From: Pantoea conspicua
Lineage (GTDB): Bacteria > Pseudomonadota > Gammaproteobacteria > Enterobacterales > Enterobacteriaceae
Reading direction: 5' to 3'
Length of the DNA stretch: 46,431 bases
Assembly (NCBI RefSeq): GCF_002095315.1
Contig: NZ_MLFN01000030.1
Coordinates: 1 to 46,431 of the forward strand
Shown: piece by piece, positions 1 through 8,702 of the stretch
How the letters are laid out: each line of letters opens with the position of its first letter
Numbering within the stretch: position 1 is the first letter of the stretch
Notes under the pieces: generated by a model
Told to the model about the DNA's origin: nothing
The model's input: the letters and a program-made list of their open reading frames with translations, nothing else
Database searches by the model: none
Made by a program: the position numbers and the translations under genes

Positions 1-28
1 GGTACGGATTTACCGTTGAGCGGGCTTC

Positions 29-131
29 AGGGAGCATACGCCTTTCGCAAAGACGCAAAAACGCCATCCCTGGCAGGCTCAGCGCGGGCCATCCCTGGCC
101 CGCGATGCTTTGCTACAGGCGTATGCTCCCT
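29..131. repeat. Nested inverted repeat (cruciform-like element)
   Basis: Three nested arms share one centre. The outer arms are 15 bp and perfect (29-43 with 117-131, AGGGAGCATACGCCT and its complement). The middle arms are GCAAAG 47-52 with CTTTGC 108-113. The inner arms are 8 bp, CGCGGGCC 83-90 with GGCCCGCG 97-104, around a 6-base loop. The motif CATCCCTGGC occurs twice between the arms (64-73 and 90-99), and its complement CCAGGGATGG recurs near 374-383. I infer a dispersed intergenic repeat or MITE-like element; it matches no family I can name. There is no coding capacity. Confidence 0.6.
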
Positions 132-278
132 TCGCTTCACGTCTGGCAGACGCATCAGGTACTTACAGAAGCATCTCAGACAACTGACAGATTTAAACCC
201 GAGTGAATCTGGCCGCAGTGCATAAACTCAAGGCGCAGGGAACACGGCCAGTGGAGGAAAGCGTCCCACGGCAGGGAC

Positions 279-300
279 AAAAACGCCGGGAGCGTTTTTT
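279..300 (+). terminator. Putative rho-independent terminator
   Basis: A perfect 8-bp stem AAAAACGC (279-286) / GCGTTTTT (292-299) with a 5-base loop CGGGA ends in a run of six T. It would end transcription entering from the left edge. Because the stem is AT-flanked and nearly symmetric it could act in both directions. The gene it serves, if any, lies outside the window. Confidence 0.45.
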
Positions 301-303
301 GAA

Positions 304-353
304 CAACGCAAAGCGTTGGCCCGGCAACGGGCGCACCTCAGGGATAAGGTGCG
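304..353. repeat. Two small tandem hairpins
   Basis: CAACGC (304-309) pairs with GCGTTG (313-318) over a 3-base loop, and CGCACCT (332-338) pairs with AGGTGCG (347-353) over an 8-base loop. They follow directly on the candidate terminator, so this 80-base stretch is unusually structured. They may belong to the same repeat family as the element at 29-131. Confidence 0.35.
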
Positions 354-1073
354 TAATCGCGTGGGCCGAGCGTCCAGGGATGGTTTAAGCGCCTTTCCGA
401 TCTGACCGTGTTCCTGAAGCAGTCTCGATCTGACCGCCATTTATGCCACACACTCTTCCCTGAACCTTCCCCGCTTTCAGCTTCTGGCTGCTATTTTCCA
501 GAAAGTTCCAGTAAATCTCATCCGCCACGCATTCCGCTGACCCGCCGTTGTTATCGCCGCTTACCTCTGGCAGGCCTTGCCATGCAAGAGATGTAATCAT
601 AATTCGTGACACGTTCTTCTTATGACCGAAATCGGCAAGTTGCTGATTTCTTATGCTTCCGGACCAGCATATTCCGCTGGGTGAACGTCATAACGCACGG
701 TGAATCGTTCAGTTATTCAACATTTGCCGGTAAAAGTTATAAGTTTTTTAGCGGTGAGAATCACTAGCGATAAACCGCGCATCCAGCAGAATGTCCGGAA
801 AATAAGCGACCGGCGCTGTGCATTGTATGGCTTTTATCCGGAAAGGGTTTTTTTTACCGTTGCTTGCTATCCCTCACACTCTGTGTAAATAACTAACCGT
901 TGTATTGACGTTCATTGCAACTGTTGACAAATTGATGCGTCAATAAAGCCGCAGTTACGGAATTTTCTGAGTGATTCCCTGACATCAGAAAAAACAAAAA
1001 AAACGTAGCGCACTTTAGCCACCCGTTCGGTGGTACGCCTGAACCGCATATAAAAATCAGAGGTCGGGCAATG

Positions 1074-1098
1074 CACACAACATCACATCACAATGGAG
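1074..1098 (+). promoter_or_regulatory. dppA leader: likely GcvB target and Shine-Dalgarno
   Basis: The bases just before dppA are a C/A-only stretch with the core CACACAACATCACA, followed by GGAG 8 bases before the ATG at 1106. In E. coli and Salmonella the small RNA GcvB uses its G/U-rich region to pair with such a C/A-rich site next to the dppA ribosome binding site and blocks translation. The match of this leader to that target type is what I see; regulation here is inferred from the family. Confidence 0.5.
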
Positions 1099-1105
1099 CA
1101 AAAGC

Positions 1106-1648
1106 ATGATCAACTCCCTGGCTAAATCCGGGATGCTGAAGGTCGGTCTGAGCCTGATTGCTATGACTGTCGCCGCCGGTGTTCAGGCAAAAACCCTGGT
1201 TTACTGTTCAGAAGGTTCTCCGGAAGGCTTTAACCCGCAGCTGTTCACCTCGGGTACCACTTACGACGCCAGCTCACGCCAGATTTATAACCGTCTGGTT
1301 GAGTTCACCATCGGCACCACTGAACTGCACGCAGCACTGGCCGAGAAGTGGGATGTCAGCGACGACGGCAAAACCTACACCTTCCACCTGCGCAAAGGCG
1401 TGAAGTGGCAGACCACCAAAGATTTCAAACCGACGCGCGAATTTAACGCGGATGATGTGGTGTTCACCTTTGAACGCCAGCTGGATAAAAACAACGCCTA
1501 CCATGGCGTCTCCGGCGGCAGCTACGAATATTTCGAAGGCATGGATATGCCGAAGCTGATCAGCAAAATTGAAAAAGTGGACGATCATACCGTGCGCTTT
1601 GTGCTGACCCGTCCTGAAGCGCCGTTCCTGGCGGATCGGCAGTACTGA
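1106..1648 (+). pseudogene. dppA: dppA, periplasmic dipeptide-binding protein, 3' two thirds deleted
   Basis: This is the N-terminal part of DppA, the periplasmic receptor of the dipeptide/heme ABC transporter. The product begins with a Sec signal peptide (hydrophobic core then VQA-KT, residues 1-28) and continues with the SBP family-5 start (TLVYCSEGSPEGFNPQ). The normal protein is about 535 residues. Here the frame runs to about residue 177 (RPEAPFLAD), then passes into sequence from the end of dppB and stops at 1646-1648. No binding protein can be made. The break is abrupt with no other decay, so it is either a single recent deletion of about 2 kb (dppA 3' end plus most of dppB) or an assembly collapse. 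Confidence 0.85.
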
Positions 1649-1719
1649 TTATCCTGGTCAACCTGCTGGTTGATCTGCTGTATGGCGTGGTTAACCCGCG
1701 CATACGTCATAAGAAATAA
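1642..1719 (+). pseudogene. dppB: dppB remnant (last ~25 codons of the permease)
   Basis: Read in the frame starting at 1642, the sequence gives a hydrophobic segment ending in VNLLVDLLYGVVNPRIRHKK and a TAA, which is the typical C-terminal end of a DppB/OppB-type inner-membrane permease (last transmembrane helix plus a basic tail). It ends 9 bases before dppC, the expected position of dppB. The rest of the gene, about 900 bp, is missing, fused out of frame to dppA. Only the tail is identifiable, so the assignment leans on position as well as sequence. Confidence 0.75.
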
Positions 1720-1728
1720 GGGGGCATC

Positions 1729-2631
1729 ATGTCTGTTGTTGATCCCGCTAGCGTAACTGCTGCACCCAAGCCGATGACCCCGTTTCAGGAATTCTGGCAC
1801 TATTTTAAACGTAACAAAGGCGCCGTGGTGGGCCTGGCGTACATCATCATTATGTTACTGGTGGCGGTGTTCGCCGATCTGCTGGCACCTCATGCGCCGG
1901 CTGAGCAGTTCCGTGATGCGCTGCTGCATCCGCCGGTCTGGCAGGAAGGCGGAAGCTGGAGCTATATCCTCGGCACCGACGATGTGGGCCGCGATGTGTT
2001 GTCGCGGCTGATGTACGGCGCGCGCCTGTCGCTGCTGGTCGGCTGCCTGGTGGTGGTGCTGTCGCTGATTTTCGGCGTGATCTTCGGTCTGCTGGCCGGT
2101 TATCTCGGCGGCGTGGTGGATGCCACCATTATGCGTCTGGTCGACATTATGCTGGCGCTGCCCAGCCTGCTGCTGGCACTGGTACTGGTGGCCATCTTTG
2201 GCCCATCGATCGTTAACGCCTCTATCGCCCTGACGTTTGTGGCGCTGCCGCACTACATTCGTCTGACCCGCGCGGCGGTACTGGTGGAGGTAAACCGCGA
2301 CTATGTGACCGCCTCCAGCGTCGCCGGGGCCGGTATGCTGCGTCAGATGTTCGTGAATATTCTGCCTAACTGTCTGGCACCGCTGATCGTGCAGGCCTCG
2401 TTAGGTTTCTCCAACGCCATACTGGACATGGCGGCGTTGGGCTTTCTCGGTATGGGTGCGCAACCGCCAACGCCGGAGTGGGGCACCATGCTCTCCGACG
2501 TATTGCAGTATGCGCAAAGTGCCTGGTGGGTGGTGACGTTCCCTGGATTAGTCATTCTGCTTACCGTGCTGGCATTTAACCTGATGGGCGATGGTTTGCG
2601 TGATGCACTCGACCCGAAACTCAAGCAGTAA
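1729..2631 (+). CDS. dppC: Dipeptide ABC transporter permease DppC
   Basis: DppC is the second inner-membrane permease subunit of the Dpp transporter. The 300-residue product has the same length as the E. coli protein. It has a short cytoplasmic N-terminus, a first helix around residues 30-50 (VVGLAYIIIMLLVAVFADLL), a periplasmic loop containing LGTDDVGRDVLSRLMYGAR (the OppC-type N-terminal motif) and five further helices. The cytoplasmic EAA loop, which docks onto the ATPases, lies near residue 190-210 (ASSVAGAGMLRQ). A strong ribosome binding site (AGGGGG) precedes the ATG. It lies 9 bases after the dppB remnant and 12 before dppD. It is intact, but its partner DppB is lost. Confidence 0.95.
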   Translation: MSVVDPASVTAAPKPMTPFQEFWHYFKRNKGAVVGLAYIIIMLLVAVFADLLAPHAPAEQFRDALLHPPVWQEGGSWSYILGTDDVGRDVLSRLMYGARLSLLVGCLVVVLSLIFGVIFGLLAGYLGGVVDATIMRLVDIMLALPSLLLALVLVAIFGPSIVNASIALTFVALPHYIRLTRAAVLVEVNRDYVTASSVAGAGMLRQMFVNILPNCLAPLIVQASLGFSNAILDMAALGFLGMGAQPPTPEWGTMLSDVLQYAQSAWWVVTFPGLVILLTVLAFNLMGDGLRDALDPKLKQ

Positions 2632-2643
2632 AGAGGCACCGAG

Positions 2644-3630
2644 ATGGCGTTATTAAATGTAGACAAATTGTCGGTGCATTTCGGCGACGAAAAAACACCG
2701 TTCCGGGCGGTCGACCGCATCAGTTATCAGGTTGAGCAGGGCCAGGTGGTCGGCATTGTGGGTGAGTCTGGCTCCGGTAAATCGGTCAGCTCACTGGCGA
2801 TCATGGGACTGATTGATTTCCCCGGCAAAGTGATGGCGGAAAAGCTGGAGTTTAACCAGCGCGACCTGCAAAACATCTCCGAAAAAGAGCGCCGCCAGCT
2901 GGTGGGCGCGGAAGTGGCGATGATTTTCCAGGACCCGATGACCAGCCTCAACCCCTGTTACACCGTCGGCTTCCAGATCATGGAAGCGATCAAAGTGCAT
3001 CAGGGTGGCAACAAACGCACCCGGCGTCAGCGGGCGATCGACCTGCTAAACCAGGTGGGGATTCCCGATCCGGCGTCGCGACTCGATGTTTATCCGCACC
3101 AGCTGTCAGGTGGGATGAGCCAGCGTGTGATGATCGCCATGGCGATTGCCTGCCGTCCCAAACTGCTGATTGCCGATGAGCCAACCACCGCGCTCGACGT
3201 GACTATTCAGGCGCAGATCATCGAACTGCTGCTGGAGTTACAGCAGCAGGAGAACATGGCGCTGATCCTGATTACCCACGATCTGGCGCTGGTGGCCGAA
3301 GCGGCGCACCACATCATTGTGATGTATGCCGGCCAGGTGGTGGAGAGCGGCAAAGCGACCGATATCTTTAAGGCGCCGCGTCATCCTTACACCCAGGCGC
3401 TGCTACGAGCGCTGCCGGAGTTCGCGGCCGATAAAGCCCGTCTGGCCTCGCTGCCAGGCGTGGTGCCGGGCAAATACGATCGCCCGATTGGCTGCCTGCT
3501 CAACCCACGCTGTCCTTATGCGACTGACCATTGTCGCAAGGAAGAACCGGAACTGCGCACCATTCCAGGCCGCCAGTCCAAGTGTCACTATCCGCTGGAC
3601 GATGCCGGGAGACCCACTTATGAGTCATGA
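2644..3630 (+). CDS. dppD: Dipeptide ABC transporter ATP-binding protein DppD
   Basis: DppD is one of the two cytoplasmic ATPases that power dipeptide uptake. The product is 328 residues (E. coli 327). It shows Walker A GESGSGKS at 40-47, the Q-loop near 96, the ABC signature LSGGMSQ at 154-160, Walker B LLIADEP at 174-180 and the switch histidine at 212. The C-terminal oligopeptide-transporter domain has a cysteine cluster ([14 protein letters not shown], then a further Cys), which binds an iron-sulfur cluster in relatives. The gene follows dppC by 12 bases, and its last 11 bases overlap the dppF start, which suggests translational coupling. It is intact. Confidence 0.95.
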   Translation: MALLNVDKLSVHFGDEKTPFRAVDRISYQVEQGQVVGIVGESGSGKSVSSLAIMGLIDFPGKVMAEKLEFNQRDLQNISEKERRQLVGAEVAMIFQDPMTSLNPCYTVGFQIMEAIKVHQGGNKRTRRQRAIDLLNQVGIPDPASRLDVYPHQLSGGMSQRVMIAMAIACRPKLLIADEPTTALDVTIQAQIIELLLELQQQENMALILITHDLALVAEAAHHIIVMYAGQVVESGKATDIFKAPRHPYTQALLRALPEFAADKARLASLPGVVPGKYDRPIGCLLNPRCPYATDHCRKEEPELRTIPGRQSKCHYPLDDAGRPTYES

Positions 3631-4641
3631 AACAACTAAGCATGAGTATTTGTTACAGGCGATCGATCTGAAAAAGCACTACCCGGTGAAGAAAGGGTTG
3701 TTTGGTCAGGAACGTCTGGTGAAAGCGCTGGATGGCGTCTCATTTAATCTGGAGCGCGGCAAAACGCTGGCGGTCGTCGGCGAGTCGGGCTGTGGGAAAT
3801 CCACCCTGGGCCGCCTGCTGACGATGATTGAAACCCCGACTGAAGGGCAGCTTTACTGGCATGGGCAGGATCTGCTGAAGCACGATCCGCAGGCGCAGAA
3901 ACTGCGTCGTCAGAAAATCCAGATCGTCTTCCAGAACCCGTACGGCTCACTCAATCCACGCAAGAAAGTGAGTCAGATTCTGGAAGAGCCGCTGATCATT
4001 AACACCCAGCTGAGCAAAGCCGAGCGCCGCGAGAAGACGCTGGAGATGATGGCGAAAGTGGGCCTGAAGACCGAGCATTACGACCGCTATCCGCACATGT
4101 TCTCCGGCGGTCAGCGCCAGCGTATTGCGATTGCCCGCGGCTGATGCTCGATCCGGACGTGCTGATTGCCGATGAGCCGGTTTCGGCACTCGACGTATCG
4201 GTGCGCGCCCAGGTGCTGAACCTGATGATGGATCTGCAGCAGGATATGGGACTTTCCTACGTCTTTATCTCGCACGATCTGTCGGTGGTGGAGCACATCG
4301 CGGATGAAGTGATGGTGATGTACCTCGGCCGTTGTGTCGAGAAGGGCAGTAAAGAGGCCATTTTTGCTAACCCGCGCCATCCGTACACCCAGGCGTTGCT
4401 GTCGGCCACGCCGCGTCTGAATCCGGACGATCGCCGTGAGCGGATCAAGCTGACTGGCGAACTGCCGAGCCCGCTCAGTCCGCCACCAGGTTGCGCCTTC
4501 AACGCACGCTGCCGCCGCCGTTTTGGCACCTGCGTTCAGTTGCAACCGAAGCTGAAAACCTATGGTGGACAGCAGATCGCCTGCTTTGCCGTTGACCAGG
4601 ATGAAAATCAGCCGGTCGGAGCGGCAGAAAAAGTCGGTTAA
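3620..4641 (+). pseudogene. dppF: dppF, dipeptide ABC transporter ATP-binding protein, -1 frameshift
   Basis: DppF is the partner ATPase of DppD. The start is the ATG at 3620 inside the end of dppD ([26 protein letters not shown]). Walker A GESGCGKS and the signature FSGGQRQR are in the first frame. The frame stops at 4142-4144 directly after IARG, and the next base frame continues with LDPDVLIADEPVSALD (Walker B) to the normal end. One C appears to be missing at 4141, where GGCCTGATG became GGCTGATG. Repaired, it would be 340 residues against 334 in E. coli. As written, the ATPase is cut between signature and Walker B and would be inactive. A sequencing error is plausible because both halves are perfectly conserved. 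Confidence 0.9.
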
Positions 4642-4646
4642 CTCAC

Positions 4647-4674
4647 AAAAAGGCTCCCACTGGAGCCTTTTTTT
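4647..4674 (+). terminator. Rho-independent terminator of the dpp operon
   Basis: A perfect 11-bp stem AAAAAGGCTCC (4647-4657) / GGAGCCTTTTT (4662-4672), loop CACT, is followed by two more T. It begins five bases after the dppF stop codon. This is a textbook terminator and closes the dpp operon. Confidence 0.92.
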
Positions 4675-5157
4675 AACGCAACTTGCCCGCCCGCGCCTGC
4701 CGTTACTGCCTGCTCTCCCTCGCGGCTGTTCTCCGCCTCTGGTTTTTCGTTACCGGCATTAATCAATGATTTTTCTGAGGATAATTCCGGCAGAAACCAA
4801 TAAGCCTCTTCAACGCCTGGCTGACTTTTTTCATGCTGAAATCAGCGTTGTTTCAGGTGAAAGGTTTAGTCAGCAAAGGGGATTAATCTCATCTTAGCCC
4901 TGCTGGTTGTGCCAGGCGTAAAATGAGTTAACCTGAACGACTGGATACTGAAGTCTGGCGAAAAAATTTAATGTAAGCCTGACTTATTAATTTCTGACCA
5001 AAACCACCCGCCATCGGCTGTTTACCGCTCCGATCGAATCTTACTGATTAAACTATTTTATTGAATTTGCTGTTTTTGTAATCAGATTTTTCTCACTGAG
5101 TTTAAGTGGATGTGCTATATTCCAGGAAAATTCCCCCCTTGTTGCAGGCCACGGCCA
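4675..5157. other. Intergenic region between dpp and bcs
   Basis: About 480 bases without a credible gene. The stretch from about 4930 to 5110 is clearly AT-rich compared with the genes on both sides, as expected of a regulatory region. The only element I can assign is the extended -10 promoter at 5113-5121. Nothing resembling the E. coli bcsR or bcsEFG genes is present on either strand. Confidence 0.6.
5113..5121 (+). promoter_or_regulatory. Extended -10 promoter candidate for the bcs operon
   Basis: TGC followed by TATATT is an extended -10 match (TGnTATAAT with one mismatch), and no good -35 lies 17 bases upstream, which is common for extended -10 promoters. The predicted start would fall near 5128, giving a leader of about 30 bases before the bcsO ATG at 5158. 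This also argues against the earlier in-frame ATG at 5110. Confidence 0.45.
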
Positions 5158-5742
5158 ATGAAGAATTACGACGATTTGCAGCGTTTTAAAGAGAAGACGC
5201 AAACGCTCGACATCGCCTTTAAAGATATGTCTGGCCAGACGCAGGAAGCGGCGGAACACAGTAAGTGGTCATTGATTCGTCAACTGGCGAACGAGGACCA
5301 TCAGCATACCCTCGGCGGCGGTCAGCGCATCGATCTGCCCCAGCCACAGCCGGTTCGTGGCGATGAGTTCAGCGCACCGGCACCTGCGCCGCATCACCCG
5401 CCCCTCAGTGCACAGCCGGCGACAGCAGCACGCGGTTCGATTCTGGACAGTCTGGCAGGCGCGGCAGCGCCGGTAAAAGCGACGGACGTAACCGGCGCGT
5501 CATCGCTGTTCCCGCCGCCCTCGCTAAAACCGGCAGAGCCGGTCGTAACACTGCGCCCCGCGGCGGTTCAGCCCGTTGCGGTGGCAAACCTACCCGCTGA
5601 CACCCGCTCGCCTGCATCGGCGAACCGCACCGGACCGGGACGTTTTGGTGCGCTGTTCCGCTCACCCGACAGCGAACCGCTTCATTTGCCCAAAGAGACC
5701 TTATTGAAACCGTTACTGGAGAAGATTGCGCTATGCCGTTAG
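5158..5742 (+). CDS. bcsO: Cellulose biosynthesis protein BcsO
   Basis: BcsO is a proline-rich accessory protein of class I bcs operons in enterobacteria; its biochemical role is not established. The N-terminus MKNYDDLQRFKEKTQTLDIAFKDM is the conserved family block. It is followed by a Pro/Ala-rich, probably disordered middle (residues 56-150) and a short conserved C-terminal helix (LPKETLLKPLLEKIALCR). From the ATG at 5158 it is 194 residues. An in-frame ATG at 5110 would add 16 residues, but it lies upstream of the predicted transcript start, so I prefer 5158, although its ribosome binding site is weak. The 3' end overlaps bcsQ by 10 bases. It has no signal peptide, so it is cytoplasmic. 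Confidence 0.8.
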   Translation: MKNYDDLQRFKEKTQTLDIAFKDMSGQTQEAAEHSKWSLIRQLANEDHQHTLGGGQRIDLPQPQPVRGDEFSAPAPAPHHPPLSAQPATAARGSILDSLAGAAAPVKATDVTGASSLFPPPSLKPAEPVVTLRPAAVQPVAVANLPADTRSPASANRTGPGRFGALFRSPDSEPLHLPKETLLKPLLEKIALCR

Positions 5743-6536
5743 TTTGTGTGTGCTCGCCGAAAGGGGGAGTAGGAAAAACCACGTTGGCGGCGAACCTGGC
5801 CTGGAGTCTGGCGCGTTCCGGTAGCAAAGTTCTGGCAATAGATTTTGATGTGCAGAATGCACTGCGTCTTCATTTTGGCGTGCCGCTCCATGACGGTCGC
5901 GGATTTGTGGCGCGTTCGGAAGAGCAGGCGGACTGGAGCCAGTCGATACTGACCACCGGCGGCAATATTTTTGTGCTGCCCTATGGCGATGTCACGGAGC
6001 CCCAGCGTGAGCGCTTTGAAGAAAAACTGATGAAAGATCCGCACTTTATCCAGCGCGGACTCGACACGGTACTCAACTATCCGGGCCTGGTGATTGTGGC
6101 CGATTTCCCGCCGGGCCCGGGTCCGGCCCTTAAAGCAATGACGGCGCTGGCCGATATGCATTTAGTGGTGATGTTAGCGGATACCGCATCGGTCTCTTTA
6201 TTACCGCAGATTGAGGAGAACCGGATGACCGGTAAGCCTCTCAATAATAAGCAGGGTCACTATTTTGTCCTGAACCAGTGCGATAACCGCCGTAATATTA
6301 ACCGTGACGTGACGGCATTTATGCAACAGCGGCTGGGCGATAATTTGCTTGGCGTGGTGCATCGCGATGAAAGCGTGGGTGAAGCCAATGCGTCCCAGCA
6401 GTCCGTTTATGATTTTAGTCCCGCCTCTGCGGCAGCGTTTGATATTGAGCTGATCGCCAGACGTGTCAGCAGCATTCTGAATATTACCGTCGGCAATGGC
6501 GAAGTTCAGGCGACTATTCGTACCAATCCTTATTAA
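5733..6536 (+). CDS. bcsQ: ParA/MinD-family ATPase BcsQ
   Basis: BcsQ is a ParA/MinD-like ATPase (the family also called YhjQ) required for cellulose secretion and for polar localisation of the synthase in E. coli. The 267-residue product begins MPLVCVCSPKGGVGKTTLAANLAW: the deviant Walker A KGGVGKTT spans residues 10-17. A switch I-like DFDVQNALR follows near 35, and Walker B-like IVADFPPG near 120. It overlaps the end of bcsO by 10 bases and lies 54 bases before bcsA, so it is part of the operon. The length is close to the family norm (about 250) and the frame is intact. Confidence 0.92.
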   Translation: MPLVCVCSPKGGVGKTTLAANLAWSLARSGSKVLAIDFDVQNALRLHFGVPLHDGRGFVARSEEQADWSQSILTTGGNIFVLPYGDVTEPQRERFEEKLMKDPHFIQRGLDTVLNYPGLVIVADFPPGPGPALKAMTALADMHLVVMLADTASVSLLPQIEENRMTGKPLNNKQGHYFVLNQCDNRRNINRDVTAFMQQRLGDNLLGVVHRDESVGEANASQQSVYDFSPASAAAFDIELIARRVSSILNITVGNGEVQATIRTNPY

Positions 6537-6590
6537 TTACCTGAATAAGATCGGGTAATTGAACTTACACAGCTCTTCTCAGGGTGAATC

Positions 6591-8702
6591 ATGAGTAAAA
6601 TCGGCTTTTACCTGCTGCTGCTGGTGCTTGCGCCCGTTGCCGCGGTGATCATCATTACGCCAATGGATAGCCAGAAGCAGTATATTTTTGGCCTGATCAG
6701 CATCGGTCTGATGTTTTTATTGGGCTTCAGTAAAAGCCGTAAAATAACCGTGATGATGGTGGTCCTTTCTGCGTTGATGTCCACGCGCTATATCTGGTGG
6801 CGCACCACGGAAACGCTGCACTTTAATTCAGAAGTCGAAGCGATTTTAGGGATTGGCTTATATCTGGCTGAACTTTATGTCTGGCTGATCTTAATTTTAG
6901 GCTTCCTGCAAACCACCTGGCCATTAAAGCGCACCATCGAACCGTTACCGGACGATACCAGTCTGTGGCCAACGGTCGATATTTATGTGCCTTCTTATAA
7001 TGAGAGCCTCGACGTGGCGCGCGACACCGTGCTGGCCGCGCAGTGTATCGATTACCCGCGTGACAAACTGAAAGTCTATCTGCTGGATGACGGCAAGCGC
7101 AGCGAGTTTGCGCGCTTCGCCGCCGATGTGGGCGTTGGCTACATCACCCGTGACGACAACAATCATGCCAAAGCCGGTAACCTGAATCATGCAATGAAAA
7201 TCACCAGGGGTGAGCTGATTTGTATTTTTGACTGCGACCATGTGGCGACCCGAACCTTCCTGCAGGCGACGGTAGGCCCGTTCCTGAAAGATCCGAAACT
7301 GGCGTTGCTGCAAACCCCGCACTACTTCTACTCGCCCGATCCGTTTGAGCGTAACCTGCGTGCCGCGCGCAGCATCCCGAATGAAGGTTCTCTGTTTTAC
7401 GGCCCGGTTCAGCAGGGCAACGACAACTGGAATGCCACCTTCTTCTGCGGCTCCTGTGCGGTGATTCGCCGTTCGGCGCTGGAACAGATTGGCGGTTTTG
7501 CGGTGGAGACGGTGACCGAAGATGCACATACCGCGCTGAAAATGCAGCGGCTGGGCTGGGGATCGGCGTTTCTGTCGATTCCGCTGGCGGCCGGTCTGGC
7601 CACCGAGCGTCTCGGTCTGCACATTATTCAGCGTACCCGCTGGGCGCGCGGTATGACGCAGATTTTTCGCGTCGATAATCCACTGTTTGGCCGTGGACTG
7701 AAGTGGCAGCAGCGCTTGTGCTATCTCAACGCCATGCTGCATTTTCAGTTTGGTCTGCCGCGTGTCGCCTTCCTGACCGCACCGCTGGCCTATCTGCTGT
7801 TTAATCTCAATATCATTCACTCCTCCGCGTCGCTGATTTTTGCTTACGTGCTGCCGCATCTGGTGATGTCGCTCTACGTCAACTCGCGGATGAATGGCCG
7901 TTTCCGCTATACCTTCTGGGGTGAGATTTACGAGACGGTGATGTGTTTCCACCTGGTGATCCCGACCATTCTGACGCTGTTGTCGCCGAAGCACGGCAAA
8001 TTTAACGTGACCGATAAAGGCGGCGTGCTGGACCAGGGTTTCTTTGACTTCCACATCGTGCGTCCACACGTCATTGTGGCGCTGTTGCTGGGCATCGGCA
8101 TTGTGGCGGGCGTGGTGCGGGCGGTAATGCATGACTATTTTGGCGTCGACCCTTATGTCATTGCCCTGAACGTCGGATGGGCCATTTTCAGCCTGATTAT
8201 TCTGATGGCGGCGATTGCCGTGGCGCGCGAAACCAAACAGGTGCGTAAAACCATCCGTATTGAGGTGCAGATCCCGGCAATCATCCATTACGCCAGCGGG
8301 ATTTCGTCACGCACCCTGACCAGCGATCTCTCGATGGGCGGCGCGCAGCTGGATGCGCCCGACGACCGGCATGAATCTGATGAAATTGAAGAGATCGATC
8401 TGCTGCTTAAATCGGGCGCGATCACCATCCCGGTCAGTAAGATTTCTGGCGATGCGGAGACCATTCGTCTGCGCTTTGAGGCGATGCCCCTGGCACGTCG
8501 CCGTGAGCTGGTGCGGGTGGTACTGGCTCGCGCCGATGCCTGGATTCAGCCGGAGTATAAGCAGGATAACCCGCTGATCTCACTGGGAACCATTATCCGC
8601 ACCGTCTTTGAGCTGTTCTGGCTGAGCTGGAAAGGTCGCCACGATAAACGTAAAAATGTCGACCCGGTTGCCGCGGCGGCGAAAGAGGATGGCGCAGTAT
8701 GA
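6591..8702 (+). CDS. bcsA: Cellulose synthase catalytic subunit BcsA
   Basis: BcsA is the inner-membrane, processive family-2 glycosyltransferase that polymerises UDP-glucose into beta-1,4-glucan and threads it through its own membrane channel. The product is 703 residues, shorter than the E. coli 872 because it lacks the extra N-terminal region, as is usual in class I operons. Catalytic motifs are all present: DDG 166-168, DCD 214-216, FFCGS 285-289, TED 309-311 and QRTRW 347-351. Transmembrane helices flank the glycosyltransferase domain. The C-terminal PilZ domain has RKTIR (552-556) and DLSMGG (579-584), the RxxxR and D/NxSxxG pair that binds c-di-GMP, so activation by c-di-GMP is expected. 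Its stop overlaps the bcsB start (ATGA). Confidence 0.97.
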   Translation: MSKIGFYLLLLVLAPVAAVIIITPMDSQKQYIFGLISIGLMFLLGFSKSRKITVMMVVLSALMSTRYIWWRTTETLHFNSEVEAILGIGLYLAELYVWLILILGFLQTTWPLKRTIEPLPDDTSLWPTVDIYVPSYNESLDVARDTVLAAQCIDYPRDKLKVYLLDDGKRSEFARFAADVGVGYITRDDNNHAKAGNLNHAMKITRGELICIFDCDHVATRTFLQATVGPFLKDPKLALLQTPHYFYSPDPFERNLRAARSIPNEGSLFYGPVQQGNDNWNATFFCGSCAVIRRSALEQIGGFAVETVTEDAHTALKMQRLGWGSAFLSIPLAAGLATERLGLHIIQRTRWARGMTQIFRVDNPLFGRGLKWQQRLCYLNAMLHFQFGLPRVAFLTAPLAYLLFNLNIIHSSASLIFAYVLPHLVMSLYVNSRMNGRFRYTFWGEIYETVMCFHLVIPTILTLLSPKHGKFNVTDKGGVLDQGFFDFHIVRPHVIVALLLGIGIVAGVVRAVMHDYFGVDPYVIALNVGWAIFSLIILMAAIAVARETKQVRKTIRIEVQIPAIIHYASGISSRTLTSDLSMGGAQLDAPDDRHESDEIEEIDLLLKSGAITIPVSKISGDAETIRLRFEAMPLARRRELVRVVLARADAWIQPEYKQDNPLISLGTIIRTVFELFWLSWKGRHDKRKNVDPVAAAAKEDGAV

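Larger units (their letters stand above)
1..1105. other. Gene-free, hairpin-rich region upstream of dppA
   Basis: I find no convincing gene on either strand: all reading frames are short, low-complexity in composition and resemble no known protein. The first 400 bases are packed with inverted repeats (listed separately), typical of intergenic repeats in Erwiniaceae chromosomes. From about 430 to 1000 I see nothing assignable. The last 100 bases form the dppA leader, with a CA-rich stretch and a ribosome binding site. A weak sigma-70 candidate -10 (TATAAA, 1049-1054) has no good -35. In E. coli a proline tRNA gene lies upstream of dppA; none is visible here. Confidence 0.6.

Noticed and set aside
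16..888. Several 60-75 codon frames in the first 900 bases
   Set aside because: They run through inverted repeats, overlap one another on both strands and have no recognisable protein features.
5110..5157. Upstream start for bcsO adding MCYIPGKFPPCCRPRP
   Set aside because: It overlaps the extended -10 promoter and lies upstream of the predicted transcript start; the conserved BcsO N-terminus begins at 5158.
6945..8288. 447-codon open frame on the minus strand across bcsA
   Set aside because: It is the antisense of a GC-rich conserved gene, with His/Gln/Arg-rich composition and no domain; bcsA on the plus strand is fully supported.
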